Source: Draconibacterium halophilum
GTDB lineage: Bacteria; Bacteroidota; Bacteroidia; Bacteroidales; Prolixibacteraceae
Direction: 5' to 3'
NCBI RefSeq assembly: GCF_010448835.1
Contig: NZ_CP048409.1
Coordinates: 1,868,001-1,932,000, forward strand
DNA: 64,000 bases
The notes under the pieces were generated by a model. That model ran no database searches. It saw nothing but the letters and a program-made list of their open reading frames with translations, and was not told the origin of the DNA. This document shows positions 9,219 to 17,215 of this stretch, piece by piece. The number at the start of each line of letters is the position of its first letter. The stretch's first letter is position 1. Position numbers and translations under genes: made by a program.

Positions 9219-10703
9219 TTACAAAAGTACTTTTTCAAGTTCTGATTTCCAGTTTTCGTAAGCTTCCTGGTAAGCCGCAACTTTTTGTGTGTCTGGTTCA
9301 ATTACATCCAGCTTTTTCAGGTTCGAGAAAGCCTCGTTAAACGATTTGTAATAACCCGATCCTACACCTGCTCCACGCGCTGCACCAACCGATCCGTCGG
9401 TATTATAAAGTTCGATGGTTGCACCCGAAATTCCGGCCAGCGTTTCTCTGAAAATAGGACTGAGAAACATATTGGCTTTTCCGGCTTTTATGACCGATGC
9501 ATCGATTCCAATATTTTTCATGATGTCCATTCCGTATTTAAACGAGAATACAATGCCTTCCTGCGCCGCACGCAGCAAGTGGCCTTTTCCGTGAATGTTA
9601 AAGTTGACTCCCGAGAATTGCGAACCAATATTTTTGTTCTGAAGAACACGTTCTGCTCCATTTCCAAAGGGTAGGATTGAGATACCGTCGGAACCGATTG
9701 CAATTTTGGAAGCCAGGTCATTCATCGCTTCATACGAAAGATCTTCAGCAACCATTCGTTTCATCCAGGCATTTAAAATTCCTGTTCCGTTAATACACAA
9801 CAAAACACCCAGTCTTGGATCTTCCGGAGTATGATTAACATGAGCAAAAGTATTCACGCGCGATTGCGGATCGTATTTAATTTCCTTGCTAACACCATAA
9901 ACTACTCCAGAAGTTCCTGCCGTTGTTGCAATTTCTCCCGGATTCAAAACATTAAGCGAAAGTGCATTGTTGGGTTGGTCGCCGGCACGGTAGCTTACTT
10001 TTGTTTTTGTTGATAGCCCAAGCTCGGCGGCCGTTTTTGCACTTATCTGGCCCGATGGGGCAAATGTTGGTACAATCTCAGGAATGATATCAGCAGAAAA
10101 ACCATAGTTGTCGAACAACACTGTTGCCAGATCGTTATCTTTGAAATTCCACATTATTCCTTCGGAAAGACCACTAATGGTTGTTTGTGTTTCGCCGGTA
10201 AGTTTCATGGCAATATAATCACCCGGAAGCATAATTTTGTCAACCTTAGCAAAAGTTTCCGGCTCGTTTTCCTTTACCCATTTTAATTTTGATGCAGTAA
10301 AATTACCCGGCGAGTTTAACAGGTTAGTTAAACACCGCTGGCCACCAATTTCGTCAAAAGCTTTGTCGCCATAAACAGCAGCGCGGCTGTCGCACCAAAT
10401 AATCGACGGGCGCAAAACTTCCTGATTTTTGTCTACCATTACCAAACCATGCATTTGATACGAAATACCAATCGACTCAATACTTTCTTTGTTAATATTA
10501 GCCGTTGAAAGTACTTCGGCCAATGCCAGCCTTAGGTTTTTCCACCACAGTTCAGGCTCTTGTTCTGCCCATCCTGCTTGGTGTGCAGTAATTTTCATTT
10601 CCTGTTTTGGGTAAAACGATGAAGCTACTACATTTCCGTTGTTTGCTTCAATTAAAGAAACTTTTACTGAAGAGCTTCCAATGTCGAGTCCTAATAAGTG
10701 CAT
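9219..10703 (-). CDS. xylB: Xylulokinase
   Basis: This 494-residue FGGY-family kinase phosphorylates D-xylulose to xylulose 5-phosphate. The N-terminal phosphate-binding loop LLGLDIGSSSVKVSLIE, the substrate region GISYQMHGLVMVD and IIWCDSRAA, the ATP-binding ATTAGTSGVVYG and the C-terminal GAARGAGVGSGYY are all in place. It is the first structural gene of the xylose cluster. It is preceded by a near-perfect Bacteroidota promoter and an operator candidate, and is 22 bases upstream of the oxidoreductase gene. Specificity for xylulose rests on the adjacent xylose isomerase. Confidence 0.93.
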   Translation of the reverse strand: MHLLGLDIGSSSVKVSLIEANNGNVVASSFYPKQEMKITAHQAGWAEQEPELWWKNLRLALAEVLSTANINKESIESIGISYQMHGLVMVDKNQEVLRPSIIWCDSRAAVYGDKAFDEIGGQRCLTNLLNSPGNFTASKLKWVKENEPETFAKVDKIMLPGDYIAMKLTGETQTTISGLSEGIMWNFKDNDLATVLFDNYGFSADIIPEIVPTFAPSGQISAKTAAELGLSTKTKVSYRAGDQPNNALSLNVLNPGEIATTAGTSGVVYGVSKEIKYDPQSRVNTFAHVNHTPEDPRLGVLLCINGTGILNAWMKRMVAEDLSYEAMNDLASKIAIGSDGISILPFGNGAERVLQNKNIGSQFSGVNFNIHGKGHLLRAAQEGIVFSFKYGMDIMKNIGIDASVIKAGKANMFLSPIFRETLAGISGATIELYNTDGSVGAARGAGVGSGYYKSFNEAFSNLKKLDVIEPDTQKVAAYQEAYENWKSELEKVLL

Positions 10704-10737
10704 GATTATAAGTGGTTTTGTATCGTTTTGTAATTAA

Positions 10738-10755
10738 TCTGTTCTGTTCTGATTC
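10738..10755 (-). promoter_or_regulatory. Candidate operator of the xylose regulator (AACAG repeats) at the xylB start site
   Basis: On the minus strand this reads as tandem CAGAA units of 5-bp period (TCAGAACAGAACAGA). A 12-base block at 10738-10749 is identical to 11835-11846 in front of the regulator gene itself. It begins about 5 bases after the -7 box of xylB, a position where bound repressor would block initiation. Binding by the neighbouring GntR-type regulator is inferred. Confidence 0.6.
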
Positions 10756-10760
10756 GGTAG

Positions 10761-10791
10761 CAAAAATAGATCTATTTTGTATTATATCAAA
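10761..10791 (-). promoter_or_regulatory. xylB promoter (TTTG-N19-TATTTTTG) with overlapping 16-bp palindrome
   Basis: On the minus strand TTTG (10791-10788) is followed by exactly 19 bases and TATTTTTG (10768-10761), the textbook Bacteroidota sigma-factor pattern. The predicted start is about 50 bases ahead of the xylB ATG. A perfect 16-bp palindrome, AAAATAGATCTATTTT, occupies 10763-10778, overlapping the -7 box and spacer; it could be a further protein-binding site or fortuitous. Confidence 0.8.
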
Positions 10792-10817
10792 CTTTAAAAA
10801 AAATGTTATAAAACACA

Positions 10818-11807
10818 TTATAGCGACGACCTGAGTTTTAAGGTGGTTGGAACCTCAATATTTATGGGCTTGCCTTTCAGTACGAATTCGGCGGCTTTTT
10901 GGCCCATCAGGTTAAAATCGGTAGATATGACGGTTATTCCTTCCTTAACGTATTTTTTCATTGGAGTTTCGTTATAGGAAATCACGCCAACCTCGCGTCC
11001 CGGTTCAAATCCTTTTTCAGAGCACTGGTCGAGAAAACCTGCCAGCGTGCGGTCGCTCACCAATAAGTATAAATCGCCTTCCTGCAAATCAAACTCCTCA
11101 AAAGTTGTAATAATCCGGTGGTTGGTGTTATGGTCTTTACCAAAACGTTCGAAGTTATCTACAACTTCGTGCGGGTGATAAGTAAAGTCCGGGTAAAAAA
11201 GTGTAAAGCGTTTGTATTTCGAAATGGCATTTAAATTTTTATCGAGACAATTGTAAACGGCTTCGCCAAAATTCTGGTAAACACTCGATTTCTCTTCACC
11301 ATGAATTTGCCAGTCGATAATAAGCAATTGCTCTTCCGGAATTTTATCAATAACATTTTTCACCTTTTTGTGGTCGAAATTCATTACAATATATTTGGTA
11401 TAACGCCCCACACTTTCGGTAATAATCTTATCGAAAAGGTCGATGTTGTAATGATGAAAGTGCAGATCGACACTAATATTTTTTGGTAAATGATTTAAAA
11501 TAGAGTGGTAAAGCACTTCTTTGTAGGCCTTAAACGTGTCGAGAAACAAAAATACCTTGGTAATTTTTCGGGTAACAAAATAGCCCCGGTTCGGAACCGA
11601 TTCTACTACGTTTCGTTTTTTTAGTTCGGCGTAAGCTTTAAAAACAGTGTCTCTCGAGAGTTTGCAATCCTTCATAATCTGATTTACAGAAGGAAGCATG
11701 TCGCCTTCTTTTAGCTCGTTTCTGCTTATAGAGTCGAGAATAGCGTCAACCAGTTGTTGAAATTTCAGAACACTTGAGTTCTTTTCAATCGTAAATTTGA
11801 TGCTCAT
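10818..11807 (-). CDS. GntR-type transcriptional regulator with sugar-binding-like C-terminal domain (probable xylose regulator)
   Basis: This 329-residue protein has an N-terminal winged helix-turn-helix of the GntR family at about residues 15-85 (EGDMLPSVNQIMKDCKLSRD, then VFKAYAELKKRNVVESVPNR). The remaining ~230 residues resemble a LacI/periplasmic-binding-protein ligand domain (EVGVISYNETPMKKYVKEGI, STDFNLMGQKAAEFVLKGKP). Such proteins in Bacteroidota sense a sugar and control the neighbouring operon. It is immediately upstream of xylB on the same strand, 114 bases apart, and has its own promoter. Both promoters share the same repeat, which points to autoregulation plus control of the xyl operon. 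The effector (xylose or xylulose) is inferred. Confidence 0.8.
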   Translation of the reverse strand: MSIKFTIEKNSSVLKFQQLVDAILDSISRNELKEGDMLPSVNQIMKDCKLSRDTVFKAYAELKKRNVVESVPNRGYFVTRKITKVFLFLDTFKAYKEVLYHSILNHLPKNISVDLHFHHYNIDLFDKIITESVGRYTKYIVMNFDHKKVKNVIDKIPEEQLLIIDWQIHGEEKSSVYQNFGEAVYNCLDKNLNAISKYKRFTLFYPDFTYHPHEVVDNFERFGKDHNTNHRIITTFEEFDLQEGDLYLLVSDRTLAGFLDQCSEKGFEPGREVGVISYNETPMKKYVKEGITVISTDFNLMGQKAAEFVLKGKPINIEVPTTLKLRSSL

Positions 11808-11834
11808 AGTTTTGGTCTAATTTCAGAACTCTAT

Positions 11835-11856
11835 TCTGTTCTGTTCCACAAATTTA
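11835..11856 (-). promoter_or_regulatory. Promoter -7 box and AACAG-repeat operator of the xylose regulator gene
   Basis: On the minus strand TAAATTTG (11856-11849) matches TAnnTTTG and is followed after 3 bases by AACAGAACAGAATAG. The 12-base core at 11835-11846 is identical to 10738-10749 at xylB. No good -33 box is seen 19-21 bases upstream. Confidence 0.55.
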
Positions 11857-12094
11857 GTAATAATAATTGTATTAATGGTAGTGAATGTAAAGTGCTTAAT
11901 TAATCACTCTTTCTTTATTTAACATTTATTAAAGTTGGTTGGAGCAATAGTTCACTGCCAATTGCGTTTTAAAACCAAAGGGTAAAGTGAGGTTATTTTT
12001 TCTAGTGGTTAAGTTTGGTCAGCAATTCTTTTTTAGCCTCATTTTTATCCTTTTTTATTTTATTTTTGATTTGGAATAAGAATCAAAAAAAATC

Positions 12095-12676
12095 ATGATC
12101 AAAGAACTTATAGCCCGTAATCGCAGCTATCGCCGGTTTGATGAGGCAGTAAAAATATCTTCGGAACAAATACTAAAATGGATTGATTTGGCACGACTTT
12201 CGGGCAGTGGACGAAATGCACAGCCGCTACAATTTGCAGTTGTTACCAATAGCGAACTTTGTGCAAAAATCTTCCCTTACCTGGGGTGGGCCGGTTATTT
12301 GTCGAACTGGAAAGGCCCGGCAGAAGGGGAGCGGCCTGTTGCTTATATTGCGGTTATCAAGAATAGAGAAATTGCTGATAACCATTACTGCGATGATGGA
12401 ATTGCCATGCAAAGTATTTTATTGGGAGCAGTTGAGGCTGGTTTTGGCGGGTGTATGATTGGTTCGGTAAACAAAGCTAAAGTTGCAAAACTGTTAGGTT
12501 TGGAAGAAAGGCACGAGTTGTTATGGATTATTGCCCTTGGGAAACCAACAGAAATAGTAGTTATTGATGAGGCGGAGAATGGTAACATAAAATACTGGCG
12601 TGATGAAAAAAGTGTCCATCATGTGCCTAAACGACCGATTAATGAAATCGTTATTTTAACAGATAAAAATGCATAA
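12095..12676 (+). CDS. Nitroreductase-family flavoprotein
   Basis: This 193-residue protein opens with ELIARNRSYRRFDEAVKISSEQILKWIDLARLSGSGRNAQPLQF, split here as the FMN-binding RNRSYRRF and the SGSGRNAQPLQF substrate loop, both typical of the NADH oxidase/nitroreductase fold. The later part, CDDGIAMQSILLGAVEAG and FGGCMIGSVNKAKVAKLLGL, is the second FMN-contacting region. Family members are FMN-dependent reductases of nitro compounds, quinones or enones using NAD(P)H; the natural substrate is not evident. It is a lone gene with a strong terminator immediately after its stop, facing proline dehydrogenase. Confidence 0.88.
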   Translation: MIKELIARNRSYRRFDEAVKISSEQILKWIDLARLSGSGRNAQPLQFAVVTNSELCAKIFPYLGWAGYLSNWKGPAEGERPVAYIAVIKNREIADNHYCDDGIAMQSILLGAVEAGFGGCMIGSVNKAKVAKLLGLEERHELLWIIALGKPTEIVVIDEAENGNIKYWRDEKSVHHVPKRPINEIVILTDKNA

Positions 12677-12703
12677 AAAAAGGATGGCACTGCCATCCTT
12701 TTT
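12677..12703. terminator. Strong rho-independent terminator, usable from both sides
   Basis: AAAAAGGATGGCA (12677-12689) is a perfect complement of TGCCATCCTTTTT (12691-12703). The A tract and T tract make it functional for both the nitroreductase and the convergent proline dehydrogenase transcript. Confidence 0.9.
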
Positions 12704-12720
12704 GCGTTTAACTCCTAAAA

Positions 12721-13632
12721 TTAACCCCTAATAAAAAGTGCCTTAATTATATGTTGAGCCATTTTCGGATTCTCTTTTAATCTCCTGGTTGAGTAGTTAA
12801 ACCATTTTTCGCCAAATGGAACATAAACCCGCATGTGGTGTCCGTCGTTAACAATTGATTGGCGCAATTCGGGTGTTACCCCGTAAAGCATCTGAAATTC
12901 GTACATATCTTTCGGGATGTTCATTTCCCGAATTATTTGCATCGATTGCTCAACCAGGTATCTATCGTGCGTGGCAATTCCCACATACATTTTATTTTCA
13001 AACATGTATTTTAAATCCGTCAGGAAATGCTGGCGAACCTCGTCGTATTCTTTAAAAGCGATGTTTTCAGGTTCAACATAAATTCCTTTACACAGCCTGA
13101 AGCTAATCGGGTAATTTTCGTTGTTCAGATCGTTCAGTGCAATCAAATCGCTTTCGGTGCGACGTAAATAAGCCTGAAGCACTAAACCCACATGTTTTGG
13201 AAATTCGTTCCTTAACCGGCGAAAAATATCCAGTTCCATGTCAACACATTGCGAGTCTTCCATGTCAATACGAATGAAAGAATCTTTTTGTGCAGCAAAC
13301 TGTATAACCTCGCGAAGGAAGTTGTAACACACCTCTTTATCGATAAGTATTCCAAACATGGTTGGTTTTATCGAGAAGTTGCCTTTTACATTTTCAGAAG
13401 TAAAACGCTCTATCACTTCCAGGTATTCGTCTCGGTTCTTTTTTGCTTCGTCAAGTGTACTAATAAATTCACCTAAAATGTCGACAGTGACTTCAATCCC
13501 TTTTTCGTTGAGGAGCTTCGAGGCAAGCAAACCTTCTTCCATCGATTCGCCGGCAATGTAACGCTTCGAGAATACCCAAACCAGTTTTTTAGGCATGTAA
13601 GGCAGTATATTTGCTATTAACTTATTCAACAT
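12721..13632 (-). CDS. putA: Proline dehydrogenase (monofunctional)
   Basis: This FAD enzyme oxidises L-proline to 1-pyrroline-5-carboxylate, passing electrons to the quinone pool. Recognisable ProDH barrel motifs are FIRIDMEDSQCVDMEL, VGLVLQAYLRRTESDL, ISFRLCKGIYVEPENIA, VGIATHDRYLV, YEFQMLYGV and the C-terminal RVYVPFGEKWFNYSTRRLKE with the substrate-binding Arg pair. The open frame continues upstream to 13698, but the ATG at 13632 (MLNKLIANILPYMPKK) is the better start, giving 303 residues, normal for the short PutA type; the upstream residues are not family-like. The pyrroline-5-carboxylate dehydrogenase partner is not in this window. Confidence 0.9.
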   Translation of the reverse strand: MLNKLIANILPYMPKKLVWVFSKRYIAGESMEEGLLASKLLNEKGIEVTVDILGEFISTLDEAKKNRDEYLEVIERFTSENVKGNFSIKPTMFGILIDKEVCYNFLREVIQFAAQKDSFIRIDMEDSQCVDMELDIFRRLRNEFPKHVGLVLQAYLRRTESDLIALNDLNNENYPISFRLCKGIYVEPENIAFKEYDEVRQHFLTDLKYMFENKMYVGIATHDRYLVEQSMQIIREMNIPKDMYEFQMLYGVTPELRQSIVNDGHHMRVYVPFGEKWFNYSTRRLKENPKMAQHIIKALFIRG

Positions 13633-13809
13633 TTTATTTTTTAGGTAAATACTAATTTTTGCTGCATAAAAATACGATGCACAAGTACGCTCGTGCAATG
13701 ATGTTTATCATTGGCAAAGCATGATTTTAGGCAGCTTTTTATAGAACTTGTTGATTACTAATAAGATCAAAAAAATGTTAATTAGAGTAGGGCATTTCCG
13801 CTAAAAAAG

Positions 13810-13817
13810 TATCTTTG
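13810..13817 (+). promoter_or_regulatory. Candidate -7 box upstream of the OmpH-like gene
   Basis: TATCTTTG matches TAnnTTTG and lies 100 bases before the ATG. The -33 region is poor, so the call is tentative. Confidence 0.4.
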
Positions 13818-13917
13818 TCGGGATTTAAAAGTTGAACCTAAAAGTTTATTGGAAGTAACGGGTGCATTTAACACCACTTATTTTAAATAAATTGATTGAA
13901 GAAAAAATTAGAAAAAG

Positions 13918-14514
13918 ATGAAAGGAACATCGTTAGTAGTTAGTGTAGTGCTTTTTGTTGCAGTTGCAGTATTGTACGTTTTGCATTTTACTGGAAACGG
14001 AGCAAGTGAAGGAACCGAAATAAAAGCTGCAGCCGGAACAGGTGGCGATTTGAAAATCGCTTATATAAAAGCTGATTCGGTGCTTTTAAATTACGACTTG
14101 TCGCAAGATTTGCACGAAGAGTTTACAAATCAGCAGGAAGCTTATACAACTGAATACGGAACAAAACGTCAGTCGTTTGAAAAGGATGCAGCAGCTTTCC
14201 AGGAAAAATTACAACGTGGAGGCTTTTTAACAGAACAACGTGCTGTACAAGAACGCGATCGTTTATTGGGTAAAGAGCAGGAAATTCAGAAACTGGATCA
14301 GGAGTTGTCTACTAAACTAGCTAAAATTCAACAGGATAACAATAATAAAATCCTCGACAATATGATGGATTACCTGGAGCGTTACAACGAAAAAGCCGGT
14401 TACGATTACATTTTAAATGGCGCAAATGTTTTAATTGGGCCTGAGACAACTAATATTACTGCCGAAGTATTAAAGGCATTGAACGAAGAATATGACGTTG
14501 CAAAAACAGAATAA
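13918..14514 (+). CDS. OmpH/Skp-family periplasmic chaperone-like protein
   Basis: This 198-residue protein has an N-terminal hydrophobic segment (residues 5-25), a low-complexity linker rich in Gly, Ala and Glu, then KIAYIKADSVLLNYDLSQ, the conserved start of OmpH proteins. A long coiled coil follows (about residues 65-150, many Gln, Glu and Lys), then a C-terminal AGYDYILNGANVLIGPETTNIT strand region. Skp/OmpH proteins hold outer-membrane proteins in the periplasm. Here the hydrophobic segment may act as a membrane anchor rather than a cleaved signal, because no clear cleavage site follows it. It is a single gene with a terminator after it. Confidence 0.85.
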   Translation: MKGTSLVVSVVLFVAVAVLYVLHFTGNGASEGTEIKAAAGTGGDLKIAYIKADSVLLNYDLSQDLHEEFTNQQEAYTTEYGTKRQSFEKDAAAFQEKLQRGGFLTEQRAVQERDRLLGKEQEIQKLDQELSTKLAKIQQDNNNKILDNMMDYLERYNEKAGYDYILNGANVLIGPETTNITAEVLKALNEEYDVAKTE

Positions 14515-14537
14515 TAAAGTATAAAGCATAAATGGAG

Positions 14538-14564
14538 ATCCGGGTTAGCGCCCGGATTTTTTTT
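14538..14564 (+). terminator. Rho-independent terminator after the OmpH-like gene
   Basis: ATCCGGG (14538-14544) pairs with CCCGGAT (14551-14557) around the loop TTAGCG, followed by a run of seven T. Confidence 0.9.
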
Positions 14565-14587
14565 GCATTTTATTTTAGCTTTGTCTT

Positions 14588-15442
14588 ATGTTTGCCGATA
14601 GATATCTGGAAAAGAATCAGCACAAAATCCTCATTGATGAGTTGCCGGAAGCAGCAACGGGAATAATTGTCGTTATTCCGTGTTTGCGAGAAACGGAGTT
14701 GACGAATACATTGAACTCACTGAATGAATGTGATTTGCCGAAGTGTAGAGTTGAAGTTATTTTGCTTATCAACCAATCAGAAGTGGCTAATGCAGACACT
14801 ATCCGCTTAAACACACAAACAAAAGCTGAGGCCGATAAATGGATAGCGGAGAACCCAAAAAGCGGCATTCGGTTTTATACCGTTGGTCCGGTTAACCTGA
14901 AAAAGAAGTGGGCCGGAGCCGGACTTGCACGTAAAAAGGGGATGGATGAAGCCATCAGTAGATTCAACACCAACGATCGAAAAGATGGAATTCTGGTGTC
15001 GCTTGATGCTGATACACTGCTGGCAAAAAACTATTTGGTTGAGCTGGAAAAGCATTTCAACGAACATCCAAAACAGGTGGGAGCAACACTGGCCTTTGAA
15101 CACCAAAAACAACAGTTGGGTGAAAAACATCGCGAGGGTATTGATCTTTACGAACTTTACCTTGATTATTACAAAAGGGCACTACATTTTTCCGGTTATC
15201 CGCATTCGCTGTTTACCATCGGATCGGCATTTGCCGTTACCGCCGAAGCATACGTAAAACGCGGAGGAATGAACAGAAGGCAGGCAGGTGAAGATTTTTA
15301 CTTTTTGCAAAACCTGGTGCAAATGGGTAAGGTTGGAGAAATTACGTCAACAAAAGTTTATCCTTCGGCACGCCTTTCTAATCGCGTTCCTTTTGGTACC
15401 GGCCCCATTTTGCAAAAATGGATGAAAGGGAGGAGGACCTGA
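14588..15442 (+). CDS. GT2 family glycosyltransferase
   Basis: This 284-residue protein has a GT-A fold: GIIVVIPCLRE near residue 25, LVSLDADTLLAKNYL with the DxD motif at about residues 138-142, GSAFAVTAEAYVKRGGMN as the acceptor region, and RQAGEDFYFLQNLV with the ED catalytic-base motif. There is no transmembrane segment. A TAGCTTTG stretch at 14576-14583 lies only 4 bases before the ATG, so if it is the -7 box the mRNA would be nearly leaderless. The next gene overlaps its 3' end by 25 bases, suggesting translational coupling. The sugar and acceptor are unknown. Confidence 0.8.
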   Translation: MFADRYLEKNQHKILIDELPEAATGIIVVIPCLRETELTNTLNSLNECDLPKCRVEVILLINQSEVANADTIRLNTQTKAEADKWIAENPKSGIRFYTVGPVNLKKKWAGAGLARKKGMDEAISRFNTNDRKDGILVSLDADTLLAKNYLVELEKHFNEHPKQVGATLAFEHQKQQLGEKHREGIDLYELYLDYYKRALHFSGYPHSLFTIGSAFAVTAEAYVKRGGMNRRQAGEDFYFLQNLVQMGKVGEITSTKVYPSARLSNRVPFGTGPILQKWMKGRRT

Positions 15443-15768
15443 CTCTTACATATAATTTTGAGGCCTTTAAAAACTTGCAAGAGTTTTTCGTTCAGAAAGA
15501 CCGACTGTTTAAAATTCAGCAGGACGAGTATTCGGAGTTTATGAATGCTTTAAATAAGCCGATAAAGGAATTTCTTGATATTGATCAGTTTAGCGTAGAA
15601 CTTGATGATTTAAATAAGAATTGTTCGCGCCTGGAAACTTTTCAAGTGCGCTTTTTTCAGAAATTCAACGCGTTTAAAATTTTGAAGTTCCTGAATTTTG
15701 CGCACGAAGAACACTATCAAAAAGCTAATCTGCAAGAGCAGATTGTGTTGTTAATTAAGGAACAGTAA
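15418..15768 (+). CDS. Hypothetical 116-residue acidic protein, coupled to the GT2 gene
   Basis: The ATG at 15418 lies inside the end of the GT2 gene in another frame (25-base overlap including the stop), a typical translational-coupling layout. The protein (MDEREEDLTLTYNFEAF) is rich in Phe, Lys, Glu and Gln, has no signal or membrane helix, and looks mainly alpha-helical. I do not recognise a family. Length, codon use like its neighbours, and the tight overlap support a real gene. Confidence 0.6.
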   Translation: MDEREEDLTLTYNFEAFKNLQEFFVQKDRLFKIQQDEYSEFMNALNKPIKEFLDIDQFSVELDDLNKNCSRLETFQVRFFQKFNAFKILKFLNFAHEEHYQKANLQEQIVLLIKEQ

Positions 15769-16102
15769 ATTCAGTGCCATCGCCACCATTATTCCGATTA
15801 ATTCGTAAATGACAACATCGTGTTTACTATATTTTTGGGGTTGTATGTAATAAATAAAGTAGAGTAAGCGCAAGAAGTAGTATGTCCGCTAATTCCATTG
15901 TTTTGCAATTGTAATAGCAAAATTAAGAAAAAGAAGATTAATAGAATATTAATATGTGTGTTGGAGTTAATGTGTTGAATACTAGTTGGTATGGGGTGGT
16001 TTATTCAAAACATAGTAATTAAATCTTTTTTCAACTTTGATTTTATATCAAACTTTGTACTTTTGCTGCAAATGATAATGTTTAACTTTAAAATTCGTTG
16101 CT
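15769..16102 (+). promoter_or_regulatory. Intergenic region holding the ferredoxin promoter (16036-16065)
   Basis: TTTG at 16036-16039, an 18-base spacer and TACTTTTG at 16058-16065 fit the Bacteroidota promoter closely; the start would lie about 30 bases ahead of the ferredoxin ATG. The rest (15769-16035) is AT-rich with no coding potential or repeats that I could see. Confidence 0.7.
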
Positions 16103-16273
16103 ATGGCATACAAAATTTCAGATGAATGTATTGCATGCGGTACTTGTATCGATGAGTGCCCAGTTGACGCTATTGCGGAAGGTGATATCTATACCATCGA
16201 TGCAGAGCTTTGCACTGACTGTGGATCATGCGCAGAAGTTTGTCCGGTTGAGGCAATTGCTATTGAAGAATAG
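16103..16273 (+). CDS. 2[4Fe-4S] ferredoxin (56 residues)
   Basis: This short gene encodes MAYKISDECIACGTC and onward, a clostridial-type ferredoxin. Two CxxCxxCxxxCP motifs are complete: Cys9, 12, 15, 19 and Cys37, 40, 43, 47, each binding one 4Fe-4S cluster in the usual crossed arrangement. It is strongly acidic. Such ferredoxins shuttle low-potential electrons for enzymes like pyruvate:ferredoxin oxidoreductase or hydrogenases; no partner gene is adjacent. It has its own promoter 38 bases upstream and a terminator 23 bases downstream, so it is a monocistronic unit, consistent with high expression. Confidence 0.97.
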   Translation: MAYKISDECIACGTCIDECPVDAIAEGDIYTIDAELCTDCGSCAEVCPVEAIAIEE

Positions 16274-16295
16274 TCCGCTCAGCATAAAAGACAAG

Positions 16296-16321
16296 AAAGC
16301 TCGCTCATGCGGGCTTTTTTT
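16296..16321 (+). terminator. Rho-independent terminator after ferredoxin
   Basis: AAGCTCGC (16297-16304) pairs with GCGGGCTT (16309-16316) with one G-T pair and a TCAT loop, followed by a T tract to 16321. Confidence 0.88.
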
Positions 16322-16365
16322 ATGCCCAAACGCAACCTTTCCTGTTTATACTCCGTCTTGAAGAT

Positions 16366-17177
16366 ATGAAATTCTTATTCCCATTTTACGTTTTATTGCT
16401 TGGTATGTTATCGGCCTGTAATGATGATAATATGGAATTTTCAGATCCCGAATATCCAAGCAGGTACTGTATTTTATCTGATGCAGAACGTAACGATTTG
16501 TTTGTTGATTTTCAATCGGATTTCAAAATGTATTTCGAGGTTGACTCTTTTGGCTTTCTCGACAGAAAAAATGGTATTCACTGGGGAAGTGAGCTTTTTA
16601 CCGAAAAAATAAATAACACTGAGTCGGTTGAGGACATTATTGAGTCGTTTATTCAAGCGAATCATAAATTATACGGGGGAGCAGATTTTTCGCAGTTGAA
16701 AGCCGAACGTGTTAGCAGTGAATGGGTAAGTTATGGCGGAACCCTGACTCAGCAGAATGAAAACGACAAAAATCGCTGGATGATTCGATATGAAAACCAG
16801 CTGTTTAATGGTATTGAGGTTTATAATACCAAAATAGGAATGTATGTTTCGGCTAAAGGAGTTTATCAAACTTACGGTCATTGGTATTCTGATATTCACT
16901 TACCACAGAAAGAAGATGTTTCGTTTGATGAAGCCAAACAAACGTTAATTGGTAGAAAATTTGGCTATTCAGATTGGGGGGAGGTAAGGAAACGGTAATT
17001 ACTGCCGATGCGTTTTATGTCGACGATAATCCCGAAATGATTATCATTCCTTATCGCCAGGGCGATTGTATTGAAATGCGTTTATGCTGGAAGATTACGT
17101 CTAAAACAATCTGGAATTTTTATGTGGATGTAATGAACGGAGAACTTGTGATGAACGAGCAAACAGTTATTTTTTAA
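16366..17177 (+). pseudogene. Frameshifted lipoprotein with FTP/PepSY-like domain
   Basis: Frame one runs 16366-16998 (210 residues) and starts with a lipoprotein signal (MKFLFPFYVLLLGMLSAC, Cys18). It ends shortly after KFGYSDWGEVRKR. A different frame immediately continues with sensible sequence, GGGKETVITADAFYV to WNFYVDVMNGELVM, up to 17177. The switch falls in a run of six G at 16976-16981; one extra G would join both into about 270 residues. The joined product resembles the propeptide region of fungalysin/thermolysin-like peptidases (SVEDIIESFIQANHKLYGG, YENQLFNGIEVYNTKIGMYV, then a PepSY-like WNFYVDVMNGELV), without any peptidase domain. It may be a sequencing error, a phase-variable tract or a true pseudogene. 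Confidence 0.75.
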
Positions 17178-17215
17178 TTCGAGCAAATAATTTATACCCT
17201 AAAAATGGATTTTTT

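Noticed and set aside
16976..16998. Programmed -1 ribosomal frameshift in the G run
   Set aside because: There is no visible downstream pseudoknot or stem, and no known frameshift class for this gene family; slippage in DNA, decay or sequencing error is simpler.
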